From NCBI RefSeq assembly GCF_022751215.1, contig NZ_JAICDG010000001.1, forward strand, positions 868,001-932,000: a stretch of 64,000 nucleotides of DNA, given 5' to 3'. The position numbers were made by a program, and so were the translations under genes. Within the stretch, counting starts at the first letter, position 1. The number at the start of each line of letters is the position of its first letter. This document shows positions 1-8,759 of the stretch, piece by piece. Source of the stretch: Actinomadura terrae (GTDB lineage Bacteria > Actinomycetota > Actinomycetes > Streptosporangiales > Streptosporangiaceae). Under the pieces are notes generated by a model. That model saw nothing but the letters and a program-made list of their open reading frames with translations. It was not told the DNA's origin and did no database searches.

Positions 1-494
1 CACCAGCTCCAGCACGGCGCCGACGCCGCCCGCCCCCGCCGCCCCTGCCGCGCCCGCCATGCCCGCCGTGCCCGCGATGAGCCGCCGGTGCCGGTCGAGC
101 ACGGCGGTCAGGTCGGCGGCGCGGGCGCCCGACAGGTGCCGGACGACCTCCTCGGTGATCGTCGCGAACGCCACGTCCTCGGGCACCGCGAACAGCGGCA
201 GCCGGTGCGCGCGGCAGGCCGCCACGAGATCGTCCGGAAGCGCGCCGCGCGCCAGGCCCCCGGCCAGGGCGGACGCGCCCGCCGCCGCCAGCGCCCGCAC
301 GAACGTCTCCGAGTCGGCGGGCTCCGACCGCCACATCAGTCCCGTCAGCACCAGCTCCCCGCCGCGGAGGTACCGGCCGGGCTCCAGCAGGTCCGTGGTG
401 ACGACCCAGCGGACCGCCCGGTCCAGCTCGTCCCGCCCGGTGACGAGCTCCAGCCGCGACCCGGGCAGGTCGAGCAGCGCGCGAAGCTTCATAT
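1..494 (-). CDS. PucR-family transcriptional regulator (partial, C-terminus outside window)
   Basis: This is the N-terminal 164 codons of a purine-catabolism-type regulator; the gene continues left of base 1. The protein begins MKLRALLDLPGSRLELVTG and has the PucR N-terminal domain pattern over residues 1-125, including RYLRGGELVLTG and LFAVPEDVAFATI. The family normally adds a C-terminal helix-turn-helix, which is not visible here. ATG is at 494-492 with GGAG just upstream. It diverges from the urate operon starting at 622, so it probably controls that operon (inference). PucR proteins are known purine-responsive activators or repressors. Confidence 0.85.
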
Positions 495-501
495 CTCCTA
501 G

Positions 502-541
502 TTAACTGGAGGATCCTACGAAACCCCGCCTCGGCGGGGCG
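502..541. promoter_or_regulatory. pucR-uraD divergent control region
   Basis: The roughly 125-bp gap between the two divergent genes contains a perfect palindrome AGTTAACT (502-509), only 8 bases upstream of the regulator start, and a GC hairpin CCCCGCC-tc-GGCGGGG (526-541). The palindrome is a candidate operator for the regulator and the hairpin may lie in its leader. Nothing shown here proves binding. Confidence 0.35.
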
Positions 542-621
542 GCACGGTTCGGATCTCCTGTGCCTCGACCCGGATATGGGCCCCTGTGTGTACTTCAGGG
601 GCGGATCGGGAGGAGGCGCCG

Positions 622-1191
622 GTGACCATCGAACAACCGGTCGGACTGACAGGGCTGGGCGTGCTGAACGCGCTGCCCGTCCGGGCCGCCCGCGCCGAGC
701 TGCTGACCTGCTGCGCGTCCCGCCACTGGGCGGACGAGGTCGCCGCCGGACGCCCCTACCCGGGCCTCGCCGCGCTGCGCTCCGCCTCGGCGGTCGCGCT
801 CGCCGCGCGGGACTGGGCCGGGATCAGGGAGGCGCTCGCCGCCCATCCCCGCATCGGCGACCGCCCCCAAGGTGACGATCGCGAAGCAGGGTGGTCGCGC
901 GGCGAGCAGTCGGGCGCCGACGCCGCGGACGACGAGATTCGCGCGGCCCTGGTGGCGGGCAACCGGGCCTACGAGGAGCGCTTCGGGCACGTGTTCCTGA
1001 TCTGCGCGACCGGCCTGAGCGCGGCCGAGATGCTCGCCGCGCTGCGCGCCCGGCTGGGCAACGACACCGGGACCGAGCAGGCGGCCGTCCGCTACGAGCT
1101 GACCAGGATCGTCGATCTCCGGCTGGCGAAGCTCCTCGACGCGATCGGCTTTGGCGCCCGGGCCGGGACCACGAACGGGAGGACCGAGTGA
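622..1191 (+). CDS. uraD: 2-oxo-4-hydroxy-4-carboxy-5-ureidoimidazoline (OHCU) decarboxylase
   Basis: Converts OHCU to S-allantoin, the last of the three urate-to-allantoin steps, in the cytoplasm. Protein of 189 residues. The family's catalytic histidine lies in AHPRIGDR (His about 75), and the C-terminal block runs from GHVFLICATG through RLGNDTGTE to RIVDLRLAKL. The start chosen is GTG 622, which has AGGAGG at 611-616; an in-frame ATG at 586 lacks a ribosome site. It is first in the urate operon and its stop overlaps the next start (GTGA, 1188-1191). Confidence 0.93.
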   Translation: MTIEQPVGLTGLGVLNALPVRAARAELLTCCASRHWADEVAAGRPYPGLAALRSASAVALAARDWAGIREALAAHPRIGDRPQGDDREAGWSRGEQSGADAADDEIRAALVAGNRAYEERFGHVFLICATGLSAAEMLAALRARLGNDTGTEQAAVRYELTRIVDLRLAKLLDAIGFGARAGTTNGRTE

Positions 1192-1502
1192 GCCTTTCGA
1201 CGCATGTGCTGGACGCGGCGCGCGGCCTTCCCGCGCCCGGCCTGGCCGTCCGGCTCGACCGGCGGGACCCGGTGAGCGGCTGGACGCTGCTCGCCGAGGC
1301 CCGCACCGACGCCGACGGCCGGATCGGGGACTGGGGCGTCGCCCTCGGCCCGGGGGTGCACCGGCTGACCTTCGACACCGGGGGGCTGTCGGAGTTCTAT
1401 CCCGAGGTCACGGTCGCGTTCACGGTCACCGACCCCGGCCGGCACCTGCACGTCCCGCTCCTGCTGAGCCCGTTCGCCTACTCCACCTACCGAGGGAGCT
1501 AG
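1188..1502 (+). CDS. uraH: 5-hydroxyisourate hydrolase (transthyretin-like)
   Basis: Hydrolyses 5-hydroxyisourate, the product of urate oxidase, to OHCU. The 104-residue protein has the family length. It opens with the conserved STHVLDAARG block, and it ends with the diagnostic tetrapeptide YRGS that separates HIU hydrolases from true transthyretins. Start GTG 1188 overlaps the uraD stop, implying translational coupling. The urate oxidase gene follows 5 bases after its stop. Confidence 0.94.
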   Translation: MSLSTHVLDAARGLPAPGLAVRLDRRDPVSGWTLLAEARTDADGRIGDWGVALGPGVHRLTFDTGGLSEFYPEVTVAFTVTDPGRHLHVPLLLSPFAYSTYRGS

Positions 1503-1507
1503 CCCCC

Positions 1508-2374
1508 ATGGCCATCGTGCTCGGCCCCAACCGCTACGGGAAGGCGGAGACGCGCGTCGTTCACGTCAGCAGGGACGGCGGGACGCACCGGATCAAGGAC
1601 CTGAACGTGAGCGTGGCGCTGTCCGGCGACATGGACGAGGTGCACCTGAGCGGCGACAACTCCGCCGTCCTGCCGACCGACACGCAGAAGAACACGGTGT
1701 TCGCGTTCGCCCGCGAGCACGGCATCGGCGAGATCGAGGACTTCGCGCTGCTGCTCGCCCGGCACTTCGTGGACTCCCAGCGGGCCGTCGCCCACGCCCG
1801 GGTGGAGATCCACGAGTACGGCTGGGAGCGGATCGCCGGGCCGCACTCGTTCGTCCGCGACGGCGGCGAGGTGCGGACGGCGCTCGTCCACAGCGACGGG
1901 ACGGGCGGCGCCGAGTCGGTGGTGGCGGGGCTGACCGACCTGGTCGTGCTCAACTCGACCGGCAGCGAGTTCCACGGCTTCGCCGAGGACAGGTACACGA
2001 CGCTCGCGCCCACCGACGACCGCATCCTCGCCACGGCCGTGACCGCGCGGTGGCGGTACCGCGCGCTCGGGGCTCCCTGGGGCGAGTCCTACCGCGCGGC
2101 CCGCGCGGCGCTGCTCGGCGCGTTCGCCGGCACGCACAGCCTGTCCCTCCAGCAGACGCTCTACCAGATGGGGCGCCGCGTCCTCGGCGAGCGCCCCGAG
2201 ATCTGCGAGGTGCGGATGGCGATGCCCAACAAGCACCACTTCCTGGTCGACCTGAAGCCGTTCGGCCTGGACAACGACAACGAGGTCTTCTTCGCGGCGG
2301 ACCGCCCGTACGGGCTGATCGAGGGTTCGGTGCTGATCGACGACGCGCCGGACGCTCCGTCCGCGTGGGTATGA
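1508..2374 (+). CDS. urate oxidase (uricase)
   Basis: Cofactor-free oxidation of urate to 5-hydroxyisourate with release of H2O2. Protein of 288 residues, normal for the family. Visible signatures are NRYGKAETRV at the N-terminus (active-site Lys), LPTDTQKNTVFAFAREHG (active-site Thr block), and the C-terminal NKHHFLVDLKPFG stretch. There is no peroxisomal tail, as expected in bacteria. It lies between uraH and the xanthine dehydrogenase genes, so urate made by the operon is consumed by the operon. Confidence 0.95.
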   Translation: MAIVLGPNRYGKAETRVVHVSRDGGTHRIKDLNVSVALSGDMDEVHLSGDNSAVLPTDTQKNTVFAFAREHGIGEIEDFALLLARHFVDSQRAVAHARVEIHEYGWERIAGPHSFVRDGGEVRTALVHSDGTGGAESVVAGLTDLVVLNSTGSEFHGFAEDRYTTLAPTDDRILATAVTARWRYRALGAPWGESYRAARAALLGAFAGTHSLSLQQTLYQMGRRVLGERPEICEVRMAMPNKHHFLVDLKPFGLDNDNEVFFAADRPYGLIEGSVLIDDAPDAPSAWV

Positions 2375-2391
2375 CGGGTACGGGGGAAGAG

Positions 2392-3270
2392 ATGGAGTTC
2401 ATGCGACCGGCCACCTGGGCGGACGCGCTGGCGGCGAAGGCGGAGCACCCGGGGGCGCTGCCCATCCAGGGCGGCACCGACGTCATGGTCGAGATCAACT
2501 TCGACGTGCGGCGTCCCGAGGCGCTGCTGGATCTGAACCGCGTCGCCGAGCTGACCGGGTGGGATGCCGTCGACGGGCGGCTGCGGGTCGGCGCGGCCGT
2601 CCCGTACGCGCGGCTGATCAAGGAGCTGGGGGACCGGCTGCCCGGCCTCGCGCAGGCGGCCCGGACGGTCGGCTCCCCGCAGATCCGCAACCGGGGCTCG
2701 GTCGGCGGGAACCTCGGCGCCGCCTCGCCCGCCGGGGACTCCCATCCGCCGCTGCTCGCCGGGGACGCGGTGATCGAGGTCGAGTCGGCGGCGCGCGGCC
2801 TCCGGATGATCCCGGCGGCGGAGTTCTACCTCGGCGTGAAGCGCAACGCGCTGGAGCCGGACGAGCTGATCCGCGCGTTCTGGAGCGCTCCGGCGTCCGG
2901 CCCGCAGTACTTCTCGAAGATCGGCACCCGGAACGCGATGGTGATCGCGGTGTGCTCGTTCGCGCTCGCGCTGCACCCGGACGAGCGCCGCGTCGGCACC
3001 GGGGTCGGCTCGGCCGCCCCGACGCCGCGCCGCGCGCCGGCCGCCGAGGCGTTCGCGTCCGCCGAACTGGACTGGGAGGGGCGCGGCCCGCTGCCCGAGG
3101 CGGTGTCCCGGCGGTTCGGGGACCTCGTCGCGGACGCGGCGTCCCCGATCGACGACGTCCGGGGCACCGCCGGATACCGCAGGCACGCGCTGGCGGTGAT
3201 GGCGCGCCGCACGCTCGCCTGGGCCTGGAACGACCACCGCGCCGGAACCGTGGAAAGGAGGGCGTCCTGA
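2392..3270 (+). CDS. xanthine dehydrogenase, FAD-binding subunit
   Basis: Medium subunit of a three-part molybdenum hydroxylase; its FAD passes electrons from the iron-sulfur subunit to NAD. It has about 292 residues. The FAD-binding motifs are IQGGTDVMVEINF near residue 27 and GSVGGNLGAASPAGD near residue 100. ATG 2392 is preferred because GGGGGA lies just upstream; ATG 2371 in the same frame overlaps the uricase stop (ATGA) and is the alternative. Its stop overlaps the next start by one base (TGATG). Confidence 0.9.
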   Translation: MEFMRPATWADALAAKAEHPGALPIQGGTDVMVEINFDVRRPEALLDLNRVAELTGWDAVDGRLRVGAAVPYARLIKELGDRLPGLAQAARTVGSPQIRNRGSVGGNLGAASPAGDSHPPLLAGDAVIEVESAARGLRMIPAAEFYLGVKRNALEPDELIRAFWSAPASGPQYFSKIGTRNAMVIAVCSFALALHPDERRVGTGVGSAAPTPRRAPAAEAFASAELDWEGRGPLPEAVSRRFGDLVADAASPIDDVRGTAGYRRHALAVMARRTLAWAWNDHRAGTVERRAS

Positions 3271-3782
3271 TGCGCGTCCACATCACCGTGAACGGCTCGC
3301 CCGAGACCGTCGACGACGTGTGGGAGGGCGAGAGCCTGCTCTACGCGCTGCGGGAGCGGATGGGCCTGCCCGGCTCCAAGAACGCCTGCGAGCAGGGCGA
3401 ATGCGGTTCGTGCACGGTCTACCTGGACGGCGTGCCGGTCTGCTCGTGCCTGGTCGCCGTCGGCCAGGCGGAGGGGCGGGACGTCCGCACCGTCGAGGGC
3501 CTGGCCGAGGGGCCGCCCGGCGACTCCGGGGAGGCGCGGCTCGACCCCGTCCAGCAGGCGTTCGTGGACGCGGGCGCCGTGCAGTGCGGGTTCTGCACGC
3601 CGGGCCTGATCGTCGCGTCCCACGACCTGGTCGAGCGCAACCCCGAGCCGTCCGACACCGAGATCCGCGAGGCCCTCGCCGGGAACCTGTGCCGCTGCAC
3701 CGGCTACGAGAAGATCCTCGACGCGGTCCGGCTCGCCGCCGCGCGTAAGCGGGCGGCCGGGGGGAAGGCGGCGCGAACATGA
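3270..3782 (+). CDS. xanthine dehydrogenase, [2Fe-2S] subunit
   Basis: Small subunit of the same hydroxylase, carrying two [2Fe-2S] clusters. Protein of 170 residues. The plant-ferredoxin-like cluster is bound by CEQGECGSC plus a later Cys (about residues 40, 45, 48 and 60). The second, helical cluster uses CGFC and CRC (about 106, 109, 141 and 143). A strong ribosome site, AAAGGAGG, lies at 3255-3262. The start shares one base with the preceding stop and the end overlaps the deaminase start (ATGA). Confidence 0.94.
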   Translation: MRVHITVNGSPETVDDVWEGESLLYALRERMGLPGSKNACEQGECGSCTVYLDGVPVCSCLVAVGQAEGRDVRTVEGLAEGPPGDSGEARLDPVQQAFVDAGAVQCGFCTPGLIVASHDLVERNPEPSDTEIREALAGNLCRCTGYEKILDAVRLAAARKRAAGGKAART

Positions 3783-5140
3783 GGACCGTCATCGAGAACG
3801 CCCATGTCGTGACCGTCTCCGGCGAGGAGCACCCGAGCGGGCACATCGTCGTCGACGGCGACCGGATCACCGCGGTCGGCGCGGGCCCCGCCCCTTCGGC
3901 GCCGAGCGACACTCCGACCGAGCGGATCGACGGGCGCGGCTGCCTCGCCACGCCCGGCCTGGTCAACACCCACCACCACCTCTACCAGTGGGCGAGCCAG
4001 GGCATCGCCACCGGCTCCACCCTGTTCGAGTGGCTGACCACCCTCTACAAGCCGTGGTCGAAGATGGACGCGGAGGTCGCGGCGGGCGCGGCGAGCGCCG
4101 GGCTCGGCTGGCTCGCCAAGTCGGGGTGCACCACCTCCACCGACCACCACTACCTGTTCCCGAAGGGGCGCGGCGACCTGTTCGCCGCCGAGATCGAGGC
4201 CGCGCGCGAACTCGGCCTCCGCTTCCACCCGTGCCGGGGGTCGATGGACCTGGGCGAGTCCGACGGCGGGCTGCCGCCCGACGAGGCCGTCGAGGACATC
4301 GACACGATCCTCGCCGAGACCGAGGCCGCGATCGAGCGCTACCACGACCCCTCGCCCGGGTCCATGCTCCGCGTCGCGGTCGCGCCCTGCTCCCCGTTCT
4401 CCGTCACCCGCGACCTGCTGGTCAGGTCGGCGGAGCTGGCGCGCGACCGGGGCGTCCGGCTGCACACCCACCTCGCCGAGACGCGCGACGAGGAGGAGCA
4501 CACGACCGAGCGGTTCGGCATGACGCCGGTCGAGTACATGGACTCGCTCGGCTGGCTCGGCCCGGACGTGTGGCTCGCGCACTGCGTCCACCTGCACGAC
4601 TCCGACGTGAAGCGGCTCGCCGAGACCGGCACCGGCACCGCACACTGCCCGAGCTCCAACGCCCGCCTCGGCTCCGGCATCGCCCGCGTCGCGCACCTGC
4701 TGGAGGCGGGCGCGCCGGTCGGGCTCGGCGTGGACGGCCCGGCGTCGGCCGAGATGGTCCCGCTCGCCGGGGAGATGCGGCAGGCGATCTACATGCAGCG
4801 CGCCCGGTACGGGCCCACCGCCCTGACCGCCCGGCAGGCGCTGGAGATGGCGACGCTCGGCGGCGCCCGCTGCCTCGGCCGGGAGGCGGACCTCGGCACG
4901 CTGGAGCCCGGCAAGCTCGCCGACATCGCGCTGTGGCGGGTCGACGGCTTCCACGCGGCGATCGACGACCCCGTCGTCGCGCTCGCGTTCGGGCAGACGC
5001 CGCCGCTGGCGCGGCTGCTGGTCGGCGGCCGGACGGTCGTCCGCGACGACGCGCTCACGTCCGTCCCGCAGGACGAGGTCGGGCGGCGCGGAGCCGCCGC
5101 CCACCGGCGTCTCATGACTCTCGCGGAGGAGGTCCTCTGA
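3779..5140 (+). CDS. 8-oxoguanine deaminase (amidohydrolase)
   Basis: Metal-dependent deaminase of the amidohydrolase superfamily, 453 residues. It has the metal-binding NTHHHLYQW block near residue 64, a HTHLAET motif, and CPSSNARLGSGIARV near residue 300, a pattern typical of 8-oxoguanine deaminases. Deamination of 8-oxoguanine gives urate directly, so the product enters this operon's uricase step. The gene lies between two subunit genes of xanthine dehydrogenase and overlaps both neighbours (ATGA at 3779, TGATG at 5138-5142). Substrate is inferred from family; guanine deaminase is the main alternative. Confidence 0.82.
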   Translation: MRTVIENAHVVTVSGEEHPSGHIVVDGDRITAVGAGPAPSAPSDTPTERIDGRGCLATPGLVNTHHHLYQWASQGIATGSTLFEWLTTLYKPWSKMDAEVAAGAASAGLGWLAKSGCTTSTDHHYLFPKGRGDLFAAEIEAARELGLRFHPCRGSMDLGESDGGLPPDEAVEDIDTILAETEAAIERYHDPSPGSMLRVAVAPCSPFSVTRDLLVRSAELARDRGVRLHTHLAETRDEEEHTTERFGMTPVEYMDSLGWLGPDVWLAHCVHLHDSDVKRLAETGTGTAHCPSSNARLGSGIARVAHLLEAGAPVGLGVDGPASAEMVPLAGEMRQAIYMQRARYGPTALTARQALEMATLGGARCLGREADLGTLEPGKLADIALWRVDGFHAAIDDPVVALAFGQTPPLARLLVGGRTVVRDDALTSVPQDEVGRRGAAAHRRLMTLAEEVL

Positions 5141-7449
5141 TGGTGGCCCCGGTGAAGACCCCCGGCCATGTGGCGGCCCCCGGCCTCGGCGGCGTGGGCG
5201 AGAGCGCGCCCCGCCCCGACGGGACGCTGAAGGTCGCGGGCGAGTTCGCCTACGCGTCCGACCTGTGGATCGACGGGATGCTGTGGGGCGCGACACTGCG
5301 CAGCCCGCACCCCCGCGCGCTCATCCACGCGATCGACATCGGGCCCGCGCTGGCGCTGCCCGGCGTCCGCGCCGTCCTCACCCACGAGGACGTGCCCGGC
5401 CGCCCCGCGTTCGGCGTCGACGGCGTCGAGGACCAGCCCGTCCTCGCCGCCGAGCAGGTCCGGCACCAGGGCGAGCCGGTCGCGCTCGTCGCCGCCGACC
5501 ACCCCGAGACCGCGCGGCGCGCGCTGGAGCTGATCGGCGTCCGGTACGAGGTGCTGGAGCCGATCACCGACCCGCGCGCCGTCATCGCCGACCCCGAGCG
5601 GCTGAAGGTGCAGGAGCGCGGCGGCGTCACCCGGTACCAGCCCGTCCGGGTCGGGGACGTGGAGGCCGCCCGCGAGCGCGCCGACGTCGTCGTCTCGTCG
5701 GAGTTCGAGGTGGGCATCCAGGACCAGGCGTTCCTCGGGCCGGAGGCGGGCCTCGCGATCCCGGCCGAGGACGGCGGCGTCGACCTGTACGTCTCCACGC
5801 AGTGGATCCACAACGACCTCAAGCAGATCGCGCCCTGCCTCGGCCTCCCCGAGGACAAGGTGCACATGACGCTCGCGGGCGTCGGCGGCGCGTTCGGCGG
5901 GCGCGAGGACCTGTCGATGCAGATCCACGCGGCGATGCTGGCGCTGCGCACCGGCAAGCCCGTGAAGATGTCCTACAACCGGTACGAGTCGTTCTTCGGG
6001 CACGTCCACCGGCATCCCGCGCTGATGCGGTACGAGTACGGCGCCGCGTCCGACGGGCGGCTGCTGTACGCCGACGTCGAGATCGTGCTGGACGGCGGCG
6101 CCTACACCTCGTCCTCGCTGAACGTCGTCGGGAACGCCGCCTCGCTCGGCGTCGGCCCCTACGAGATCCCCAACATCAAGATCGACGCGTACGGCGTCTA
6201 CACCAACAACCCGCCGTGCGGGGCGATGCGGGGCTTCGGCGCCGTCCAGGCGTGCTTCGCCTACGAGTCGATGATGGACAGGCTCGGCGAGGCGTGCGGC
6301 CTCGGCCCGGTCGAGATCCGCCGCCGCAACGCCGTCTCGCAGGGCTCGCGGCTCGCGACCGGCCAGGTCATCGAGTCGCCCGCGCCGCTCGCGCCGATGC
6401 TGTCGCGGCTGGAGGCGATGCCGATGCCGCCCGGCCTGGACGCCTCAGACCCGCGCAACCTGCCCGGCGGCGTCTCCCAGGCCACGCGCGGCGAGGGCGT
6501 CGTGCGCGGCGTCGGCTACGGCGTCGGGCTCAAGAACATCTGCTTCTCCGAGGGCTTCGACGACCTCGCCACCGCGCGGGTCCGGCTGGAGGTCATCGGC
6601 GGGGAGGCGACCGCGCTCGTCCACACGGCGGCGGCCGAGGTCGGGCAGGGGCTCGTCACGATCCAGGCGCAGATCGTCCGCACCGAACTGGGCGTCCAGC
6701 GGGTCACGATCGCCCCGGCCGACACCGGGGTCGGCGACGCCGGGTCCTCCAGCGCGTCCCGCCAGTCGTACATGTCGGGCGGCGCGGTGAAGACGGCCTG
6801 CGAGGCGGTCCGCGCCGAGCTGCTCGCGCTCGCCCGGCGCTCGCACCCGGGCGCCGCGCACGTGGCCGGAGGGAAGATCGTCTCCGCGACGGGCGCCGTC
6901 CTCGCGGCGATCGAGGACGTCCTCGGCGACACCGTCATCGAGCAGACCCGCGAGTACCACCACCGCGCCACCGAGCGCATGGACCCCGTCACCGGGCAGG
7001 GCCGCAGCCACACCCAGCTCGCCCTGTGCGTCCACCGCGCGGTCGTCGACGTGGACGTCGACCTCGGGCTCGTCAAGGTCGTCGAACTGGCCGCCGTCCA
7101 GGACGTCGGGAAGATCCTCAACCGGCAGGCGCTGGAGGGCCAGATCCACGGCGGCACCGCACAGGGGCTCGGGCTCGCGGTGATGGAGGAGATCCTGGTC
7201 ACGGACGGCCTCGTCCGCAACCCCTCCTTCACCGACTACCTCATCCCGACGATCCTCGACATGCCGCCGATGCGGCTCGACATCCTGGAGTACCCCGACC
7301 CCGAGGCCCCCTACGGGCTGCGCGGCGCGGGGGAGCCGCCCACGCTGTCGTCCACGCCCGCGATCGTCGCCGCCATCCGCGACGCCACCGGACGGCCCCT
7401 CACCCGGGTCCCGGTGCGTCCCGAGCACGTCATACGAACCGTCACATGA
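5140..7449 (+). CDS. xanthine dehydrogenase, molybdopterin-binding subunit
   Basis: Large catalytic subunit (769 residues) that hydroxylates hypoxanthine or xanthine at the molybdenum cofactor. The N-terminal a/b-hammerhead domain covers roughly residues 30-140. Moco-contact motifs include VGGAFGGREDLSMQ and the C-terminal GLRGAGEPPTLSS, whose Glu is the catalytic base in the family. Ribosome site GGAGGAGG lies at 5125-5132. The end overlaps the allantoinase start (ATGA, 7446-7449). It pairs with the subunits at 2392 and 3270. Confidence 0.93.
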   Translation: MVAPVKTPGHVAAPGLGGVGESAPRPDGTLKVAGEFAYASDLWIDGMLWGATLRSPHPRALIHAIDIGPALALPGVRAVLTHEDVPGRPAFGVDGVEDQPVLAAEQVRHQGEPVALVAADHPETARRALELIGVRYEVLEPITDPRAVIADPERLKVQERGGVTRYQPVRVGDVEAARERADVVVSSEFEVGIQDQAFLGPEAGLAIPAEDGGVDLYVSTQWIHNDLKQIAPCLGLPEDKVHMTLAGVGGAFGGREDLSMQIHAAMLALRTGKPVKMSYNRYESFFGHVHRHPALMRYEYGAASDGRLLYADVEIVLDGGAYTSSSLNVVGNAASLGVGPYEIPNIKIDAYGVYTNNPPCGAMRGFGAVQACFAYESMMDRLGEACGLGPVEIRRRNAVSQGSRLATGQVIESPAPLAPMLSRLEAMPMPPGLDASDPRNLPGGVSQATRGEGVVRGVGYGVGLKNICFSEGFDDLATARVRLEVIGGEATALVHTAAAEVGQGLVTIQAQIVRTELGVQRVTIAPADTGVGDAGSSSASRQSYMSGGAVKTACEAVRAELLALARRSHPGAAHVAGGKIVSATGAVLAAIEDVLGDTVIEQTREYHHRATERMDPVTGQGRSHTQLALCVHRAVVDVDVDLGLVKVVELAAVQDVGKILNRQALEGQIHGGTAQGLGLAVMEEILVTDGLVRNPSFTDYLIPTILDMPPMRLDILEYPDPEAPYGLRGAGEPPTLSSTPAIVAAIRDATGRPLTRVPVRPEHVIRTVT

Positions 7450-8759
7450 ACCACGACCTGGTGATCCGCTCCCGGCGGGTCGTGCTCCCGGACGGCGAAC
7501 GGCCCGCCGCCGTCGCCGTCCGGGACGGACGCGTCGCCGCGATCGCCTCCTACGACGCGCCGCTGCCCGCCTCGGCCGAGACCCGGCTCGGCGACACGGC
7601 GCTGCTGCCGGGGCTGGTCGACACCCACGTCCACATCAACGAACCGGGCCGCACCGAATGGGAGGGCTTCGCCACCGCGACCCGCGCCGCCGCGTCCGGC
7701 GGCGTCACCACGCTCATCGATATGCCGCTGAACTCGCTGCCGCCCACGGTCACGCCGTCGGCGCTCGCGCTCAAGCGGGCCGCCGCGGACGGCGCGCTGT
7801 TCGTGGACGTCGGCTTCTGGGGCGGCGCGGTCCCCGGCAACGGGATCTACCTGCGCGCCCTCCACGACGCGGGCGTGTTCGGGTTCAAGTGCTTCACCTC
7901 CGACTCCGGCGTGCCCGAGTTCCCGCCGCTCAGCGCCGCGCGGATGCGGGAGGCCTTCCAGGAGATCGCCTCGTTCGGCGGGCTGGTCGTCGTGCACGCC
8001 GAGGACCCCGCCGACCTCACCGCGCCGTCCAGTGGCGCCTACGGCGACTTCCTCGCGTCCCGTCCGGCCTCGGCCGAGCGGCGGGCGGTCGAACGGGTCA
8101 TCGCGCTCGCGGCGGAGACCGGCGCGCGCGCCCACATCCTGCACCTGTCCGCCGCCGACTGCCTGGGCCCGCTGGCGCGGGCCCGGGCCGACGGGCTCCC
8201 CGTCACCGCCGAGACCTGCCCGCACTACCTCACGCTTTGCGCGGACGACGTGCCGGGGCCGTCCGCGACCTCCTACAAGTGTTGCCCGCCCATCCGCGAC
8301 ACCGCCAACCGCGACGCCCTGTGGCAGGGCCTCGACACCGGCGTCATCTCCTGCGTCGTCACCGACCACTCGCCCTGCACCCCCGAACTGAAACGCGGCG
8401 ACTTCGCCACCGCTTGGGGAGGCGTCTCGTCCCTCCAGCTCGGACTGCCCGCCGTCTGGACGGAGGCCCGGCGGCGAGGCCACTCGCTGACCTCGGTCGT
8501 CCGCTGGATGGCCGAGGCGCCCGCCGCCCTCGCGTCCCTGCCCAAGGGCCGCATCGCCGTCGGCCGCGACGCCGACCTCGTCGCCTTCGACCCCGACGCG
8601 GACTTCACCGTGGACGCCGCGTCCCTGCACCACCGCCACCCCGTCACCCCCTACGAGGGGCGCACCCTGTCGGGCGTCGTCCAGGCGACCTGGCTGCGCG
8701 GCACCCGCGTCGGCGCCGCGCCCACGGGACGCCCCCTCGCCCGAACGGACACCCGATGA
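7446..8759 (+). CDS. allB: allantoinase
   Basis: Hydrolyses allantoin to allantoate using a binuclear metal site; cyclic amidohydrolase family, 437 residues. The metal ligands are visible as DTHVHINEPG (His 61 and 63), the carboxylated lysine in GVFGFKCF (Lys about 148) and TCPHYLTL. The start ATG 7446 overlaps the previous stop and the end overlaps the allantoicase start (ATGA, 8756-8759). Confidence 0.93.
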   Translation: MNHDLVIRSRRVVLPDGERPAAVAVRDGRVAAIASYDAPLPASAETRLGDTALLPGLVDTHVHINEPGRTEWEGFATATRAAASGGVTTLIDMPLNSLPPTVTPSALALKRAAADGALFVDVGFWGGAVPGNGIYLRALHDAGVFGFKCFTSDSGVPEFPPLSAARMREAFQEIASFGGLVVVHAEDPADLTAPSSGAYGDFLASRPASAERRAVERVIALAAETGARAHILHLSAADCLGPLARARADGLPVTAETCPHYLTLCADDVPGPSATSYKCCPPIRDTANRDALWQGLDTGVISCVVTDHSPCTPELKRGDFATAWGGVSSLQLGLPAVWTEARRRGHSLTSVVRWMAEAPAALASLPKGRIAVGRDADLVAFDPDADFTVDAASLHHRHPVTPYEGRTLSGVVQATWLRGTRVGAAPTGRPLARTDTR

